Shown: positions 50,650 to 59,104 of the stretch, in pieces
Numbering within the stretch: position 1 is the first letter of the stretch
How the letters are laid out: every line of letters starts with the position of its first letter
NCBI RefSeq assembly: GCF_946221635.1
Contig: NZ_CAMIHB010000003.1
Location: forward strand, 1 to 64,000
DNA from: an uncultured Rhodoferax sp.
Lineage (GTDB): Bacteria > Pseudomonadota > Gammaproteobacteria > Burkholderiales > Burkholderiaceae_C
DNA: 64,000 bases
Direction of reading: 5' to 3'
The notes under the pieces: generated by a model
Databases searched by the model: none
The model's input: the letters and a program-made list of their open reading frames with translations, nothing else
What the model was told of the DNA's origin: nothing
Translations under genes and position numbers: made by a program

Positions 50650-51711
50650 ATGGCTGCACCCGTCATCCACGCCGAAGCTGTTGTCATCGGGGCAGGCCCG
50701 GTGGGCCTGTTCCAGGTCTTCCAGTTGGGCCTGCTTGAAGTCCAGGCCCACGTCATCGATGCCCTGCCCCACGCGGGCGGCCAATGCGTCGAGCTCTACC
50801 CCCACAAACCCATTTACGACATTCCCGCCGTCCCGGTGACCACCGGCGAGGGCCTGACCGAGCGCCTGCTGCAGCAGATCGCCCCCTTTGCGCCGCAGAT
50901 GCACCTGGGCCAATTGGTCAGCTCCGTGCAGCGACAGGATGACGGCCGCCTTGCGGTCCAGACCAACAAGGGCCAGCGCTTCCTCACCAAGGCACTCTTC
51001 ATTGCGGCCGGTGTGGGCGCCTTTGTGGCGCGCAGTCTGGCGCTGGAGGGCATTGCGGCCTTTGAAGGCCGGCAACTGCACTACCGCGTCCCCGGCCTGG
51101 ACATGCTGGCCAAGCGGCATATCGTGGTGCATGGCGGCGGTGACGCCGCGCTGGAATGTGTGCTGCAGCTGCTGGCCCCGGAAAACCATAACCGCCCTGC
51201 CTCGGTCACGCTGGTGCACCGGCGCGACGTGTTTCTGGCGGAGCCCGACACCATTGCCAAAGTGCAGGCCCTGCGCGCCAGCGGCGTGCTGCGTTTCGTA
51301 GCCGCCCAGATCACGGGCTTCCAGGCAGCGGGCGATGCGCTGCAGGCGTTGGACATTCTGGATGCCGAGGGCCAGAACCATAGCCTGCCGGTCGACCAGC
51401 TCCTGGTGTTCCTGGGAGTCTCGCCCAAGCTGGGCCCGGTGGCGGACTGGGGCCTGGCCATGGAGCGCAAGCAACTGGAGGTCAACACCGAAGACTTTGG
51501 CACCAATGTGCCGGGCATCTTTGCCGTGGGTGACATCAATAACTACCCGGGCAAGAAGAAGTTGATCGTGTGCGGCTTCCATGAAGCTACACTCGCTGCC
51601 TACGGCGCCATGCCCTTCATCTTCCCCGAGAAGAAAGTCATGCTGCAGTACACCACCACCAGCCCGCGCCTGCATGCGCTGCTGGGTGTGGAGACACCGA
51701 AAAAAAATTAG
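50650..51711 (+). CDS. Ferredoxin–NADP(+) reductase, TrxR-like
   Basis: A 353-residue flavoprotein of the thioredoxin-reductase-like ferredoxin–NADP reductase group (no redox CxxC). FAD-binding VVIGAGPVGLFQVFQLGLL is near residue 12; NADP-binding IVVHGGGDAALECVLQLL near residue 157. It passes electrons between NADPH and ferredoxin, probably the adjacent FdxA. The C-terminal region ends TTSPRLHALLGVETPKKN. Confidence 0.93.
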   Translation: MAAPVIHAEAVVIGAGPVGLFQVFQLGLLEVQAHVIDALPHAGGQCVELYPHKPIYDIPAVPVTTGEGLTERLLQQIAPFAPQMHLGQLVSSVQRQDDGRLAVQTNKGQRFLTKALFIAAGVGAFVARSLALEGIAAFEGRQLHYRVPGLDMLAKRHIVVHGGGDAALECVLQLLAPENHNRPASVTLVHRRDVFLAEPDTIAKVQALRASGVLRFVAAQITGFQAAGDALQALDILDAEGQNHSLPVDQLLVFLGVSPKLGPVADWGLAMERKQLEVNTEDFGTNVPGIFAVGDINNYPGKKKLIVCGFHEATLAAYGAMPFIFPEKKVMLQYTTTSPRLHALLGVETPKKN

Positions 51712-51780
51712 ACGTTTTTTGAAGAAAGTAGCGTGTTTGGCAAATGGCCCAAAAAACCACGCTATAATTCAAGGCTCAAT

Positions 51781-51856
51781 TCCTCAATAGCTCAGTCGGT
51801 AGAGCGCCGGACTGTTAATCCGTAGGTCCCTGGTTCGAGCCCAGGTTGAGGAGCCA
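51781..51856 (+). tRNA. tRNA-Asn (anticodon GTT)
   Basis: A 76-nt gene with acceptor TCCTCAA/TTGAGGA, D-arm, anticodon arm CGGACTGTTAATCCG, T-arm CTGGTTCGAGCCCAG and encoded CCA. Confidence 0.97.
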
Positions 51857-51875
51857 AAACAACCCGCAAGGGTGC

Positions 51876-51913
51876 AAAAAACCCTGCTACTTTTTCAGTA
51901 GCGGGGTTTTTTC
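51876..51913 (+). terminator. Intrinsic terminator of tRNA-Asn
   Basis: AAAAACCCTGCTAC pairs with GTAGCGGGGTTTTT (loop TTTTTCA), followed by a U-run. It lies 20 nt after the tRNA. Confidence 0.85.
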
Positions 51914-51950
51914 TTTGTCGGCCACAATGTGATGCGATGAAAGCCGCCCT

Positions 51951-52226
51951 ATGAAAGACCATTACGCCGCTCTCGGGCTCAACAGCGCCGCCTCGCTGGC
52001 CGATATCAAGAAGGCATTCCGCCAGAAAGCGGCGCTATACCACCCGGACCGCAACCCGGCACCCGATGCGGCACAGCGCTTCCGGGAAGTTCAGGAGGCC
52101 TATGACATCCTCTCCGACGACAACAAGCGCCAGGCCTACGACGACAACCGCCGCCGTGGCCTGCTGGACAGCCCCCTAGACACCGCCCGCGAGATCTGGA
52201 ACAGCTACTTCGCCCGCATTCTCTAA
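51951..52226 (+). CDS. Small J-domain protein
   Basis: A 91-residue DnaJ-type J domain with HPD at residues 29–31 (LYHPDRNP). It has no Gly/Phe, zinc-finger or membrane region, so it is a class III J protein that would recruit and stimulate an Hsp70. It begins a tight four-gene set with three uncharacterised genes (gaps of 11, 15 and 2 nt). Confidence 0.93.
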   Translation: MKDHYAALGLNSAASLADIKKAFRQKAALYHPDRNPAPDAAQRFREVQEAYDILSDDNKRQAYDDNRRRGLLDSPLDTAREIWNSYFARIL

Positions 52227-52237
52227 CCCAGGACCCC

Positions 52238-52774
52238 ATGAGCATTTCCCCGTTTTTCCAGCACCTGCGCAGCGCCTATGACGCAGAGATTGATGATCTG
52301 GCCTCCGACTCCGAAGGCACCCATGTCCTGCCCAAGAAATTGGCCGAGCGCCGCAAGGAACTGGGCTTTCTGCTGAGCATGCTGGAACTCAGCCCCGAGA
52401 TGGTGGCCGTGGTGTTCCATCAGACCCTCCGCTTCAAGTCTGCGGCCGCAATGAACCATTTGCTGTCCCACGAATCTGAAGACCTGCCCGAATGGGACAG
52501 CATCAGCGACACCGTGGAAGTGAGCCCCGCAGCCCGCGCCCTGGTGGACCAGGTGCTCAAGCAACCGGCGGGCGCGTGGTTCATGTCCGTGGCGGCGGCA
52601 CTGGAATACATGCATGGTCGCCATGACCACCACGCGTCGACCCATGCCCATGAGGACGACGACGCCCACCACCACGAAGAGGATGGAATGGACGAAGACG
52701 AGCGCGAGGCCCGCCAGCGTGAGGAAGAAGGCGCAGCCTGGCTGGTGGAACAAGGCTTTGACCACAAAGACTGA
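52238..52774 (+). CDS. Hypothetical protein with His/Asp/Glu-rich tail
   Basis: A 178-residue protein. Residues 1–125 are helical without known motif; residues 128–160 are rich in His, Asp and Glu (RHDHHASTHAHEDDDAHHH), a possible metal-binding tail. It is second in the J-domain operon. Family not recognised; metal binding (Zn2+, Ni2+ or Cu2+) is an inference from composition. Confidence 0.75.
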   Translation: MSISPFFQHLRSAYDAEIDDLASDSEGTHVLPKKLAERRKELGFLLSMLELSPEMVAVVFHQTLRFKSAAAMNHLLSHESEDLPEWDSISDTVEVSPAARALVDQVLKQPAGAWFMSVAAALEYMHGRHDHHASTHAHEDDDAHHHEEDGMDEDEREARQREEEGAAWLVEQGFDHKD

Positions 52775-52789
52775 CGGAGCAGACTGACG

Positions 52790-53539
52790 ATGTCCCAACT
52801 CGCCCTGATTGAAAAGACCCAGGCCCTCATCGCCGCCGGCGACATTGTGGGCGCAGAATCCGTACTGACCGAGCTCGCCGACAACGAGGGTGATGGCGCC
52901 CTCATGGTGGTGCTGGAACAGCTGCCTCCCAAAGATATTCTCGCCGTGATCCGCGAGTACGATGACTCGCGCGCATCCATCGTCAACCTGCTCATCACAC
53001 CCCAGCAGTTTGCCCACGCCGTGGTGATCGAGAAACAGTACAAGGATCTGAGCCGCACCCACCTGCGCGGCATGATGAATTCCGTGATCTTCCGGGAAGA
53101 CGCTGACCCGGTGGAATTCCTTACCGCCATCGGCGACCTGGAGGGCGGCAGCGAGGCCTTGGCCGACTACTTCACCGAGAAGTGGAGCCGCGTGGAAGCA
53201 TTTGCCCGCAGCGGCGTGTTTGACACCGTAGAGGACGACGGCGAGATGCTGTCCGAGCAGGCGCTGTACCAGTCAGCCTATGTGCGCCCCAAGGTCGATC
53301 TGGACGAAGTGGCGGACCAGGACTGGATGCAGATGGCCTGGCTGCTGCGCCATGAACTGCCGGATCTGTTCATCGAGATGCTGCTGGTGCTGCGCGCCAA
53401 GGCTCGGGCCCACGATCTGGGCCTGGATGATGAGGAAGAAGTCGAGGAAGACGACGGCAAGGTGGAAACCGGCGACACCGACCGCGGCAAGGCCACGCCG
53501 GCCGCCCGCGAGGACGACGACGAAGAATCCGCCATCTGA
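52790..53539 (+). CDS. Hypothetical protein of the J-domain operon, acidic tail
   Basis: A 249-residue, mostly helical protein. Residues 10–40 look like an α-solenoid repeat unit (IEKTQALIAAGDIVGAESVL), and residues 205–249 are acidic and disordered. It stops 2 nt before the fourth gene. I do not recognise the family. Confidence 0.75.
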   Translation: MSQLALIEKTQALIAAGDIVGAESVLTELADNEGDGALMVVLEQLPPKDILAVIREYDDSRASIVNLLITPQQFAHAVVIEKQYKDLSRTHLRGMMNSVIFREDADPVEFLTAIGDLEGGSEALADYFTEKWSRVEAFARSGVFDTVEDDGEMLSEQALYQSAYVRPKVDLDEVADQDWMQMAWLLRHELPDLFIEMLLVLRAKARAHDLGLDDEEEVEEDDGKVETGDTDRGKATPAAREDDDEESAI

Positions 53540-53541
53540 CC

Positions 53542-54759
53542 ATGTCCGCTGCACCCCAAGCCGTCTCCCTCTTTGATGCCCGCCCCTTCTTCGAGAAGGC
53601 CTTGGCCTATGGCATACAGCAAGGCCTGATCGACCAGGCCAAGCGAGACGCGATCTGTGCCGAAGCCCCCAAGGGCATGGTGCAGATCGCGCGCTACTTC
53701 GGCAGCGAGTTTCTGCGGCCTGAGCTGGAGCTGGCGCGGGACCGGCTGGTCAATCTGGTCAGCCTGCACCTGGAGCACAGCAGCGGTGGTGACCTGCGGC
53801 GGGCTGCAGAGTCCCTGCGCGCGAACAGCCTGCTGTCGCGCTCCAAGGCGGGCTCCGACATGCTCAAGGCCCTGATCGCCATGCCCCAAAGCACGCATTT
53901 CGGCATGAACGAGCGCAGCGGCTTCCGGGACGAGCACATCCCTCTGCTGGCCAAGTGGACGCTACGCAGCCTGCCCGACTACCAGGCCGAATTGGCCGTC
54001 CGCAGCCGCGCGGCTGCAGTCGTGGAGGCGGCTCTCTGGATGGCGCAGGAATTGGGCTTGGACGAAGACACGCTGGAAGAGGCGGGCAAGGACGCCGAGG
54101 CGGTAATCCGCACCGGCCTGCTGGCCCTGGCCCTCAAACGCACCGAAATGCCCGACTGGGTGTTGTTCGAAAAGATGGTGCTGGCCCTGCGCAAGAAGTT
54201 CGCGGGCCAGGCCGAGAAATTCAAGATCGCGCTGCCCCAACATCTGCCGGATGCGCACGTGGAGGCCGTGGAGGCCGTGCGCCAGTCGCTGCTGCAGGAT
54301 GCCCCCAAGTGGCTGGATTCGAGCGTGCCCGTGCGCAAGCTCTTTGACCAGACACCGGCCTTCATGGGCCGCTACTTCTGGCAGGAAGACATGCTGGCCG
54401 AGGTGGAAGAATTTGAGCGGGCCAGCAGCAAAGCCTGGAGCAAGGCCACCGAGGGCAATGAGGACGAGAGTTCGCTGCTGACTCTGTTTCTCTGCATGGC
54501 TGCTGGCAGTACGCCCAAAACCCTGCTGACCGAAAAGGCGGCAGCAACACTGATCCGCAAGATCCGCAAATCCGGCCTGCGCCCCGAGTTGCCTGCGGCC
54601 TTCATCGAGGAGCATGCCCCGGTACAACACCGCGAAGACTACGCCAGCCTCTGGGCCAACTTCATCGAAGACGCCGCCCCCACGCTGCAAAGCGATCACG
54701 ACTACACCTTCAACGATGCAGTGGCCCTGCTGCGGCGGGAGTGCAATATCGGGCCCTGA
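53542..54759 (+). CDS. Hypothetical helical protein of the J-domain operon
   Basis: A 405-residue, largely helical protein, the last gene of the operon. No signal peptide, membrane helix, or nucleotide-binding motif was seen. Sections such as EAGKDAEAVIRTGLLALALKR fit a helical-repeat scaffold. It converges with the L-rhamnose-mutarotase-type gene (16 nt between stops). Partner or client of the J protein is a plausible role only from context. Confidence 0.75.
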   Translation: MSAAPQAVSLFDARPFFEKALAYGIQQGLIDQAKRDAICAEAPKGMVQIARYFGSEFLRPELELARDRLVNLVSLHLEHSSGGDLRRAAESLRANSLLSRSKAGSDMLKALIAMPQSTHFGMNERSGFRDEHIPLLAKWTLRSLPDYQAELAVRSRAAAVVEAALWMAQELGLDEDTLEEAGKDAEAVIRTGLLALALKRTEMPDWVLFEKMVLALRKKFAGQAEKFKIALPQHLPDAHVEAVEAVRQSLLQDAPKWLDSSVPVRKLFDQTPAFMGRYFWQEDMLAEVEEFERASSKAWSKATEGNEDESSLLTLFLCMAAGSTPKTLLTEKAAATLIRKIRKSGLRPELPAAFIEEHAPVQHREDYASLWANFIEDAAPTLQSDHDYTFNDAVALLRRECNIGP

Positions 54760-54775
54760 AGGCCCGGGGCCAGAC

Positions 54776-55129
54776 CTACTGGGCCACCAGATCGAAGATC
54801 TTGGCCATGGGCACCCACTTTTCACCAGCAGGTGTCCAGGGCGTAGGCGCCTGGTAGGTCCACATCAGAGTCTCCCAACGGACGATGGCCGGGTTGTCGA
54901 GAGAAGCCTGGGCCATGCGCTCGGGGCTGTAGACCGCAGGATCCACCTCCATCACCATGAAAAGGCGCGTGCCCAGGCGGTAAATCTCCATCTGCAATAC
55001 GCCCTGCCCGCGCAGGTGGTCACGCACCTCGGGCCAGATTTTCTCGTGGGCCTTCTCATAGTCAGCAATGCGCTGGGCGTCATCCACCAAATCCAGTGCC
55101 AGGGCGTAACGCGTCACGGCGCTGCTCAT
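54776..55129 (-). CDS. L-rhamnose mutarotase family protein (RhaM/FucU-type role)
   Basis: A 117-residue DUF718/RhaM protein that interconverts α and β anomers of a 6-deoxyhexose. Recognisable: ALALDLVDDAQRIADYEKAHEKIW and YRLGTRLFMVMEVDP. It ends the L-fucose operon, and its start overlaps the preceding SDR stop (ATGA). L-fucose rather than L-rhamnose is the likely substrate here. Confidence 0.9.
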   Translation of the reverse strand: MSSAVTRYALALDLVDDAQRIADYEKAHEKIWPEVRDHLRGQGVLQMEIYRLGTRLFMVMEVDPAVYSPERMAQASLDNPAIVRWETLMWTYQAPTPWTPAGEKWVPMAKIFDLVAQ

Positions 55130-55902
55130 GACAGCGCACGGTCCAGGTGGGTGTATCCACCGTCGACAAACAGCCACTGCCCGGTGGTGTGCGAGGACAC
55201 GTCGGACAGCAGGAATACGCACATGTTTGCCATTTCCTCGGAGGTGGTCATGCGGTGCCCCAGCGGAATCTTGGACGTAATGGCAGCCAGTTTTTCCGCC
55301 GGCTTGTCGAAGGTCTGGATCCAGCGTTCGTACAGTGGCGTCATCACCTCGGCCGGAATCAACGCGTTGACACGGACGCCGTCGTTCAGCAGCGCGGCAG
55401 CCCATTCCCGCGTGAGCGACAGCTGTGCGCCCTTGGAGGCACAGTAACCGCTGGTGTTGCCCTGCCCTGTCACTGCGGTCTTGGACGACACGTTCACGAT
55501 GGCACCTTTGCTGGCCTTGAGGTGTGGCACGCAGTAGTGCGCCATCACGTAGTAGTGGATGAGGTTGCGTTCCAGCGAGCCGATGAAGGCCTCGCGTCCG
55601 GCATCCAGACCGATGCTGTCGTTGACTCCGGCGTTGTTCACCAGGCCATCGATGCGGCCGAAGCGGGCTACCGTTTGCGCGACGGCTTCGCGGCACGCGG
55701 CGTCGTCCGACAGCTCCACTTGCAGAAAAAGGTGTTGCGCCGCCGTGGCCTGCAGTTGCTGGGCAAACTCCGACGACATGGGGCTCTTGCCCAGGATAAC
55801 GGGAACGGCGCCCTCCCTTGCCAGCGTGAGCGAGATGGCCGCGCCAATGCCACTGGCGCCACCAGTCACGATGACCACCTTGTCTTTCAAATGCAGATCC
55901 AT
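55126..55902 (-). CDS. SDR oxidoreductase, likely L-fucose dehydrogenase
   Basis: A 258-residue short-chain dehydrogenase. NAD(P) loop TGGASGIG at 14–21, NAG in LVNNAGVN, catalytic Ser in VSSKTAV and Tyr/Lys in YCASK. In the pathway it would oxidise L-fucose to L-fucono-lactone. Similar SDRs in Burkholderia and Xanthomonas do this; the identity is inferred from neighbours (lactonase and fuconate dehydratase). Confidence 0.88.
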   Translation of the reverse strand: MDLHLKDKVVIVTGGASGIGAAISLTLAREGAVPVILGKSPMSSEFAQQLQATAAQHLFLQVELSDDAACREAVAQTVARFGRIDGLVNNAGVNDSIGLDAGREAFIGSLERNLIHYYVMAHYCVPHLKASKGAIVNVSSKTAVTGQGNTSGYCASKGAQLSLTREWAAALLNDGVRVNALIPAEVMTPLYERWIQTFDKPAEKLAAITSKIPLGHRMTTSEEMANMCVFLLSDVSSHTTGQWLFVDGGYTHLDRALS

Positions 55903-55924
55903 GAAATCTCTCGCTTCAAAAAAA

Positions 55925-56812
55925 TCAATCTGTCAGGGCCTGGACATTCAGGCCATAACAGCGAATCGCGTTGCCGCTCCAGAAGGCATCCTGCTCCTGC
56001 ACGGTCAGGCGTGACTTGGCCCATTTGTGGGCCAACCCATGCACGCCTTCGTAGGGCGCAGCCAGTTGGCACACCGGCCAGTCCGAGCCATACATGAGAC
56101 GCTGTGGCCCGAAGGCTTCCAGCGCCTGGTCAAAACAGGCCAGAATGATTTTGGCCTCCTCAGGACTCAGGCCCTGCTGATGGCTCCAGTCCGTCTCCGT
56201 CACCACCCCGGAGAGCTTGCACACCACATGGGGCATGGTGGCGAGCTCACGGATGCAACGGCTCCAACGCTGCGACACCTCGGCATTGCGGCTCCAGTCA
56301 CGTACCGCCGGCTTGCCCAGGTGGTCCAGCACCAGCCAATGCCGGTCGTGGCGCGCACAGAACTCCGCCACACCGGGCAACTGGTGATCAAACACCAGCA
56401 CGTCGTAGACCAGGCCGCGTTGCTGCAGCGCGCGCAGGCCCGCGTTGTGGCCCGCGTGGGCCACCCAAGCGCCGACGTCCGGCTCGTCCTGCAGGATGTG
56501 GCGCAGGCCCTTGAAGGCCGCGTGCGCCCCCCACTGCTCCAGCCGCTGCTCCAGGTCCGGTGCCGCCAGGTCGGCCCAGCCCACCACCCCAATCACTTCC
56601 GGGTTGTGGTCGGCTACGCGCAGCAGAAAGTCAGTTTCTGCCGCCAGGGTGCGCGCCTGCACCGCCACCACGGCATCCACACCCGCAGCCCGCATGGCAG
56701 CTTCGCAGTCCACCGGCATACAGTCGCGCTGCAGGGCCGGCATGGCTGCGCTGATCCAGGGGAACTCTTCCGCCCGATAACGCCAGTAGTGCTGGTGGGT
56801 ATCGATTTTCAT
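55925..56812 (-). CDS. L-fuconolactonase (amidohydrolase family)
   Basis: A 295-residue amidohydrolase of COG3618 type. The metal-site DTHQHYW is at residues 4–10, then LVLDHLGKP, and the terminal Asp is in MYGSDWPVC. It hydrolyses L-fucono-1,5-lactone to L-fuconate. ATGA overlap with the dehydratase gene upstream. Confidence 0.9.
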   Translation of the reverse strand: MKIDTHQHYWRYRAEEFPWISAAMPALQRDCMPVDCEAAMRAAGVDAVVAVQARTLAAETDFLLRVADHNPEVIGVVGWADLAAPDLEQRLEQWGAHAAFKGLRHILQDEPDVGAWVAHAGHNAGLRALQQRGLVYDVLVFDHQLPGVAEFCARHDRHWLVLDHLGKPAVRDWSRNAEVSQRWSRCIRELATMPHVVCKLSGVVTETDWSHQQGLSPEEAKIILACFDQALEAFGPQRLMYGSDWPVCQLAAPYEGVHGLAHKWAKSRLTVQEQDAFWSGNAIRCYGLNVQALTD

Positions 56813-58092
56813 GCGCGGCGATAGGTGTAGTGCGCAATCGAGTCCGGCTTCATCTCGATGGAGAAACCAGGCGCCTTGGGCGGCATATAGGCCGCGTTCT
56901 CGATCACGCAAGGCTCTTTGAAGTGCTCGTGCAAATGGTCGACATATTCGATCACACGCCCTTCGCGGGTACCGGCAATGCACAGGTAATCAATCATGGA
57001 CAGATGCTGCACATACTCGCACAGACCCACCCCCCCGGCGTGCGGGCACACCGGCAACTTGTACTTGGCCGCCATGAGCATCACCGCCAGGATCTCGTTC
57101 ACGCCACCGAGGCGGCATGAGTCGATTTGCACCACGTCGATGGCGCCGCGCATGATGAGCTGCTTGAAGATGATGCGGTTCTGGCACATCTCACCCGTGG
57201 CCACCTTCATCTTGCCCAACATGGCTTCGCGGATCTGGCGGTGGCCTTCGATGTCATCGGGGCTGGTGGGTTCTTCGATGAACCAGGATTTGGCAAAGGC
57301 CAACTCTTCCAGCCAGGCAATGGCTTGGGGCACCTCCCAGACCTGGTTGGCGTCGATCATCAGGTGGCGGTCGGGCCCCAGCACCTCGCGGGCGATGCGC
57401 AGGCGGCGAATGTCGTCTGCCTTGTCGCGCCCCACCTTCAGCTTGATGTGGTTGAAACCGGCATCCACCGCCTCTTGGGCCAGGCGGCGCAACTTCTCGT
57501 CGTCATAGCCCAGCCAACCGGCAGACGTGGTGTAGCAAGGGTAGCCCTCGCGTTCCAGCGTGGCCCAGCGCTCCTCCTTGCCCACGGCGCGCTCACGCAA
57601 CAAGGCCAGCGCCTCTTCGGGCGTGATGCAGTCGGTGATGTAGCGGAAGTCGATGAGCTTGACGAGCTCTTCGGGGCTCATGCGCGCCACCAGTTTCCAC
57701 ACAGGCACGCCTTCGAGCTTGGCCCAGAGGTCCCAGACCGCATTGACCACAGCACCCGTGGCCAGGTGGATAGCTCCCTTGTCCGGGCCAATCCAGCGCA
57801 ATTGGCTGTCCGAGGTGATGGTGCGCCAAAAGCGCCCCATGTCCTCCGCGACCCAGTCCATGTCCAGCCCCACCACGAGGTGGCGCATGGCTTCAATGGC
57901 GGCGCAGCAAATCTCGTTGCCGCGACCAATGGTGAAGGTCAGGCCATGACCTTCCTTGCCTGGCTGGTCGGTTTCCAGGATCACATACGCCGCGGAATAG
58001 TCCGGGTCCGGATTCATGGCGTCCGAGCCATCCAGATGCTGGGACGTGGGGAAGCGCACGTCCACGACGCGCATGTTCGTCACTTTGGTCAT
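56809..58092 (-). CDS. L-fuconate dehydratase (enolase superfamily)
   Basis: A 427-residue mandelate-racemase-like dehydratase that turns L-fuconate into 2-keto-3-deoxy-L-fuconate. Catalytic and metal residues can be seen: HIKLKVG (base Lys), DANQ, EEP, ATGE and CPHAGGVGL (His), the pattern of Xanthomonas FucD. Start MTKVTNMRVVDVR at 58092; a longer frame to 58230 lies in the next gene's antisense. Confidence 0.93.
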   Translation of the reverse strand: MTKVTNMRVVDVRFPTSQHLDGSDAMNPDPDYSAAYVILETDQPGKEGHGLTFTIGRGNEICCAAIEAMRHLVVGLDMDWVAEDMGRFWRTITSDSQLRWIGPDKGAIHLATGAVVNAVWDLWAKLEGVPVWKLVARMSPEELVKLIDFRYITDCITPEEALALLRERAVGKEERWATLEREGYPCYTTSAGWLGYDDEKLRRLAQEAVDAGFNHIKLKVGRDKADDIRRLRIAREVLGPDRHLMIDANQVWEVPQAIAWLEELAFAKSWFIEEPTSPDDIEGHRQIREAMLGKMKVATGEMCQNRIIFKQLIMRGAIDVVQIDSCRLGGVNEILAVMLMAAKYKLPVCPHAGGVGLCEYVQHLSMIDYLCIAGTREGRVIEYVDHLHEHFKEPCVIENAAYMPPKAPGFSIEMKPDSIAHYTYRRA

Positions 58093-58093
58093 G

Positions 58094-58948
58094 TCAGGCC
58101 TGCACGGTCTTCTGTGTTTGGGTCCCCAGGCCGTCAATGCCCAGGCGTATGGTTTGCCCTGCGCGCAGGTAGACCGGTGGCTTCTGGCCCATGCCCACGC
58201 CCGGCGGGGTTCCCGTGGAAATGACGTCACCGGGCTGCAGGCTCATGAAGCGGCTGAGGTAGGCAATCAAAAACTTCACACCGTAGACCATGGTGGACGT
58301 GCTGCCATTCTGGTAGCGCTTGCCATCCACCTCCAGCCACATCTTCAGGGCCTGCGGATCGGGCACTTCATCGGCGGTGACCAGCCAGGGGCCGGTGGGA
58401 CCAAAGGTATCGCAGCCCTTGCCCTTGTCCCAGGTGCCGCTGCGGTCGAGCTGGTATTCGCGCTCGGACACATCGTTGACCACGCAGTAGCCCGCCACAT
58501 GGGACAGCGCGTCGGCTTCCTCGATGTAGCGTCCGCCCTTGCCGATCACCACGCCCAGCTCCACCTCCCAATCGGTCTTGACCGAACCGCGAGGAATTTC
58601 CACGTTGTCGTCAGGACCCACGATGGCGCTGGTCCATTTGTTGAAGACCACGGGCTCGGGTGGCACCTGCATGCCGCTTTCCGCCGCGTGGTCGGAGTAA
58701 TTCAGTCCAATGCAGATGAACTTGCCGACGTTGCCCACACAAGGGCCCAGGCGCAAATCCTGCTGCGGAGTGCCCGCCACCAGGGGCAGGCTCTCGGTAT
58801 TCACACCACGCAAACGCACCAGGCTCTCGGGCAGCAGCGCGGCACCGGCCACATCGGCAATGTGCCCGGACAGATCGCGCACGCGGCCCTGGGCATCCAA
58901 TACACCGGGCTTTTCCTGACCTGGCAATCCGTAGCGTAGAAGTTTCAC
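58094..58948 (-). CDS. Fumarylacetoacetase-family hydrolase, likely 2,4-diketo-3-deoxy-L-fuconate hydrolase
   Basis: A 284-residue FAH-family enzyme. Metal-site motifs EVELGVVIG and GTPPGVGMG are visible, with FICIGLNYSDHAAE. It would cleave 2,4-diketo-3-deoxy-L-fuconate to pyruvate and L-lactate, the final step of the pathway. Starts with GTG at 58948. It follows the ABC genes and precedes the dehydratase by 1 nt. Confidence 0.9.
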   Translation of the reverse strand: MKLLRYGLPGQEKPGVLDAQGRVRDLSGHIADVAGAALLPESLVRLRGVNTESLPLVAGTPQQDLRLGPCVGNVGKFICIGLNYSDHAAESGMQVPPEPVVFNKWTSAIVGPDDNVEIPRGSVKTDWEVELGVVIGKGGRYIEEADALSHVAGYCVVNDVSEREYQLDRSGTWDKGKGCDTFGPTGPWLVTADEVPDPQALKMWLEVDGKRYQNGSTSTMVYGVKFLIAYLSRFMSLQPGDVISTGTPPGVGMGQKPPVYLRAGQTIRLGIDGLGTQTQKTVQA

Positions 58949-59026
58949 AGTCTTTCCTTTTCAGTCAACAAAATCAGGCAGCGTGTACCCGCCTCTCTTC
59001 AATCAAGGGCAGCCACGGAACTGGCT

Positions 59027-59100
59027 TTGCCAGGCCGTGGGGTGCGCCCCCCTCCCGCCGCAGGCGAGAGAGGGGGGAGCGGCGCAGCCGCTCAGGGGGT
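59027..59100. repeat. GC-rich palindromic element after the binding-protein gene
   Basis: Two stems are visible: CCCCCCTC with GAGAGGGGGG (59047–59077) and AGCGGC with GCCGCT (59078–59092). It lies after the sugar-binding protein stop, within the operon, where hairpins often stabilise the binding-protein mRNA. Confidence 0.5.
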
Positions 59101-59104
59101 GATT

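Noticed and set aside
48901..51675. Minus-strand frame of 924 codons opposite cysN, fdxA and the reductase
   Set aside because: Covers three unrelated, well-recognised plus-strand genes; shadow of high-GC codon bias.
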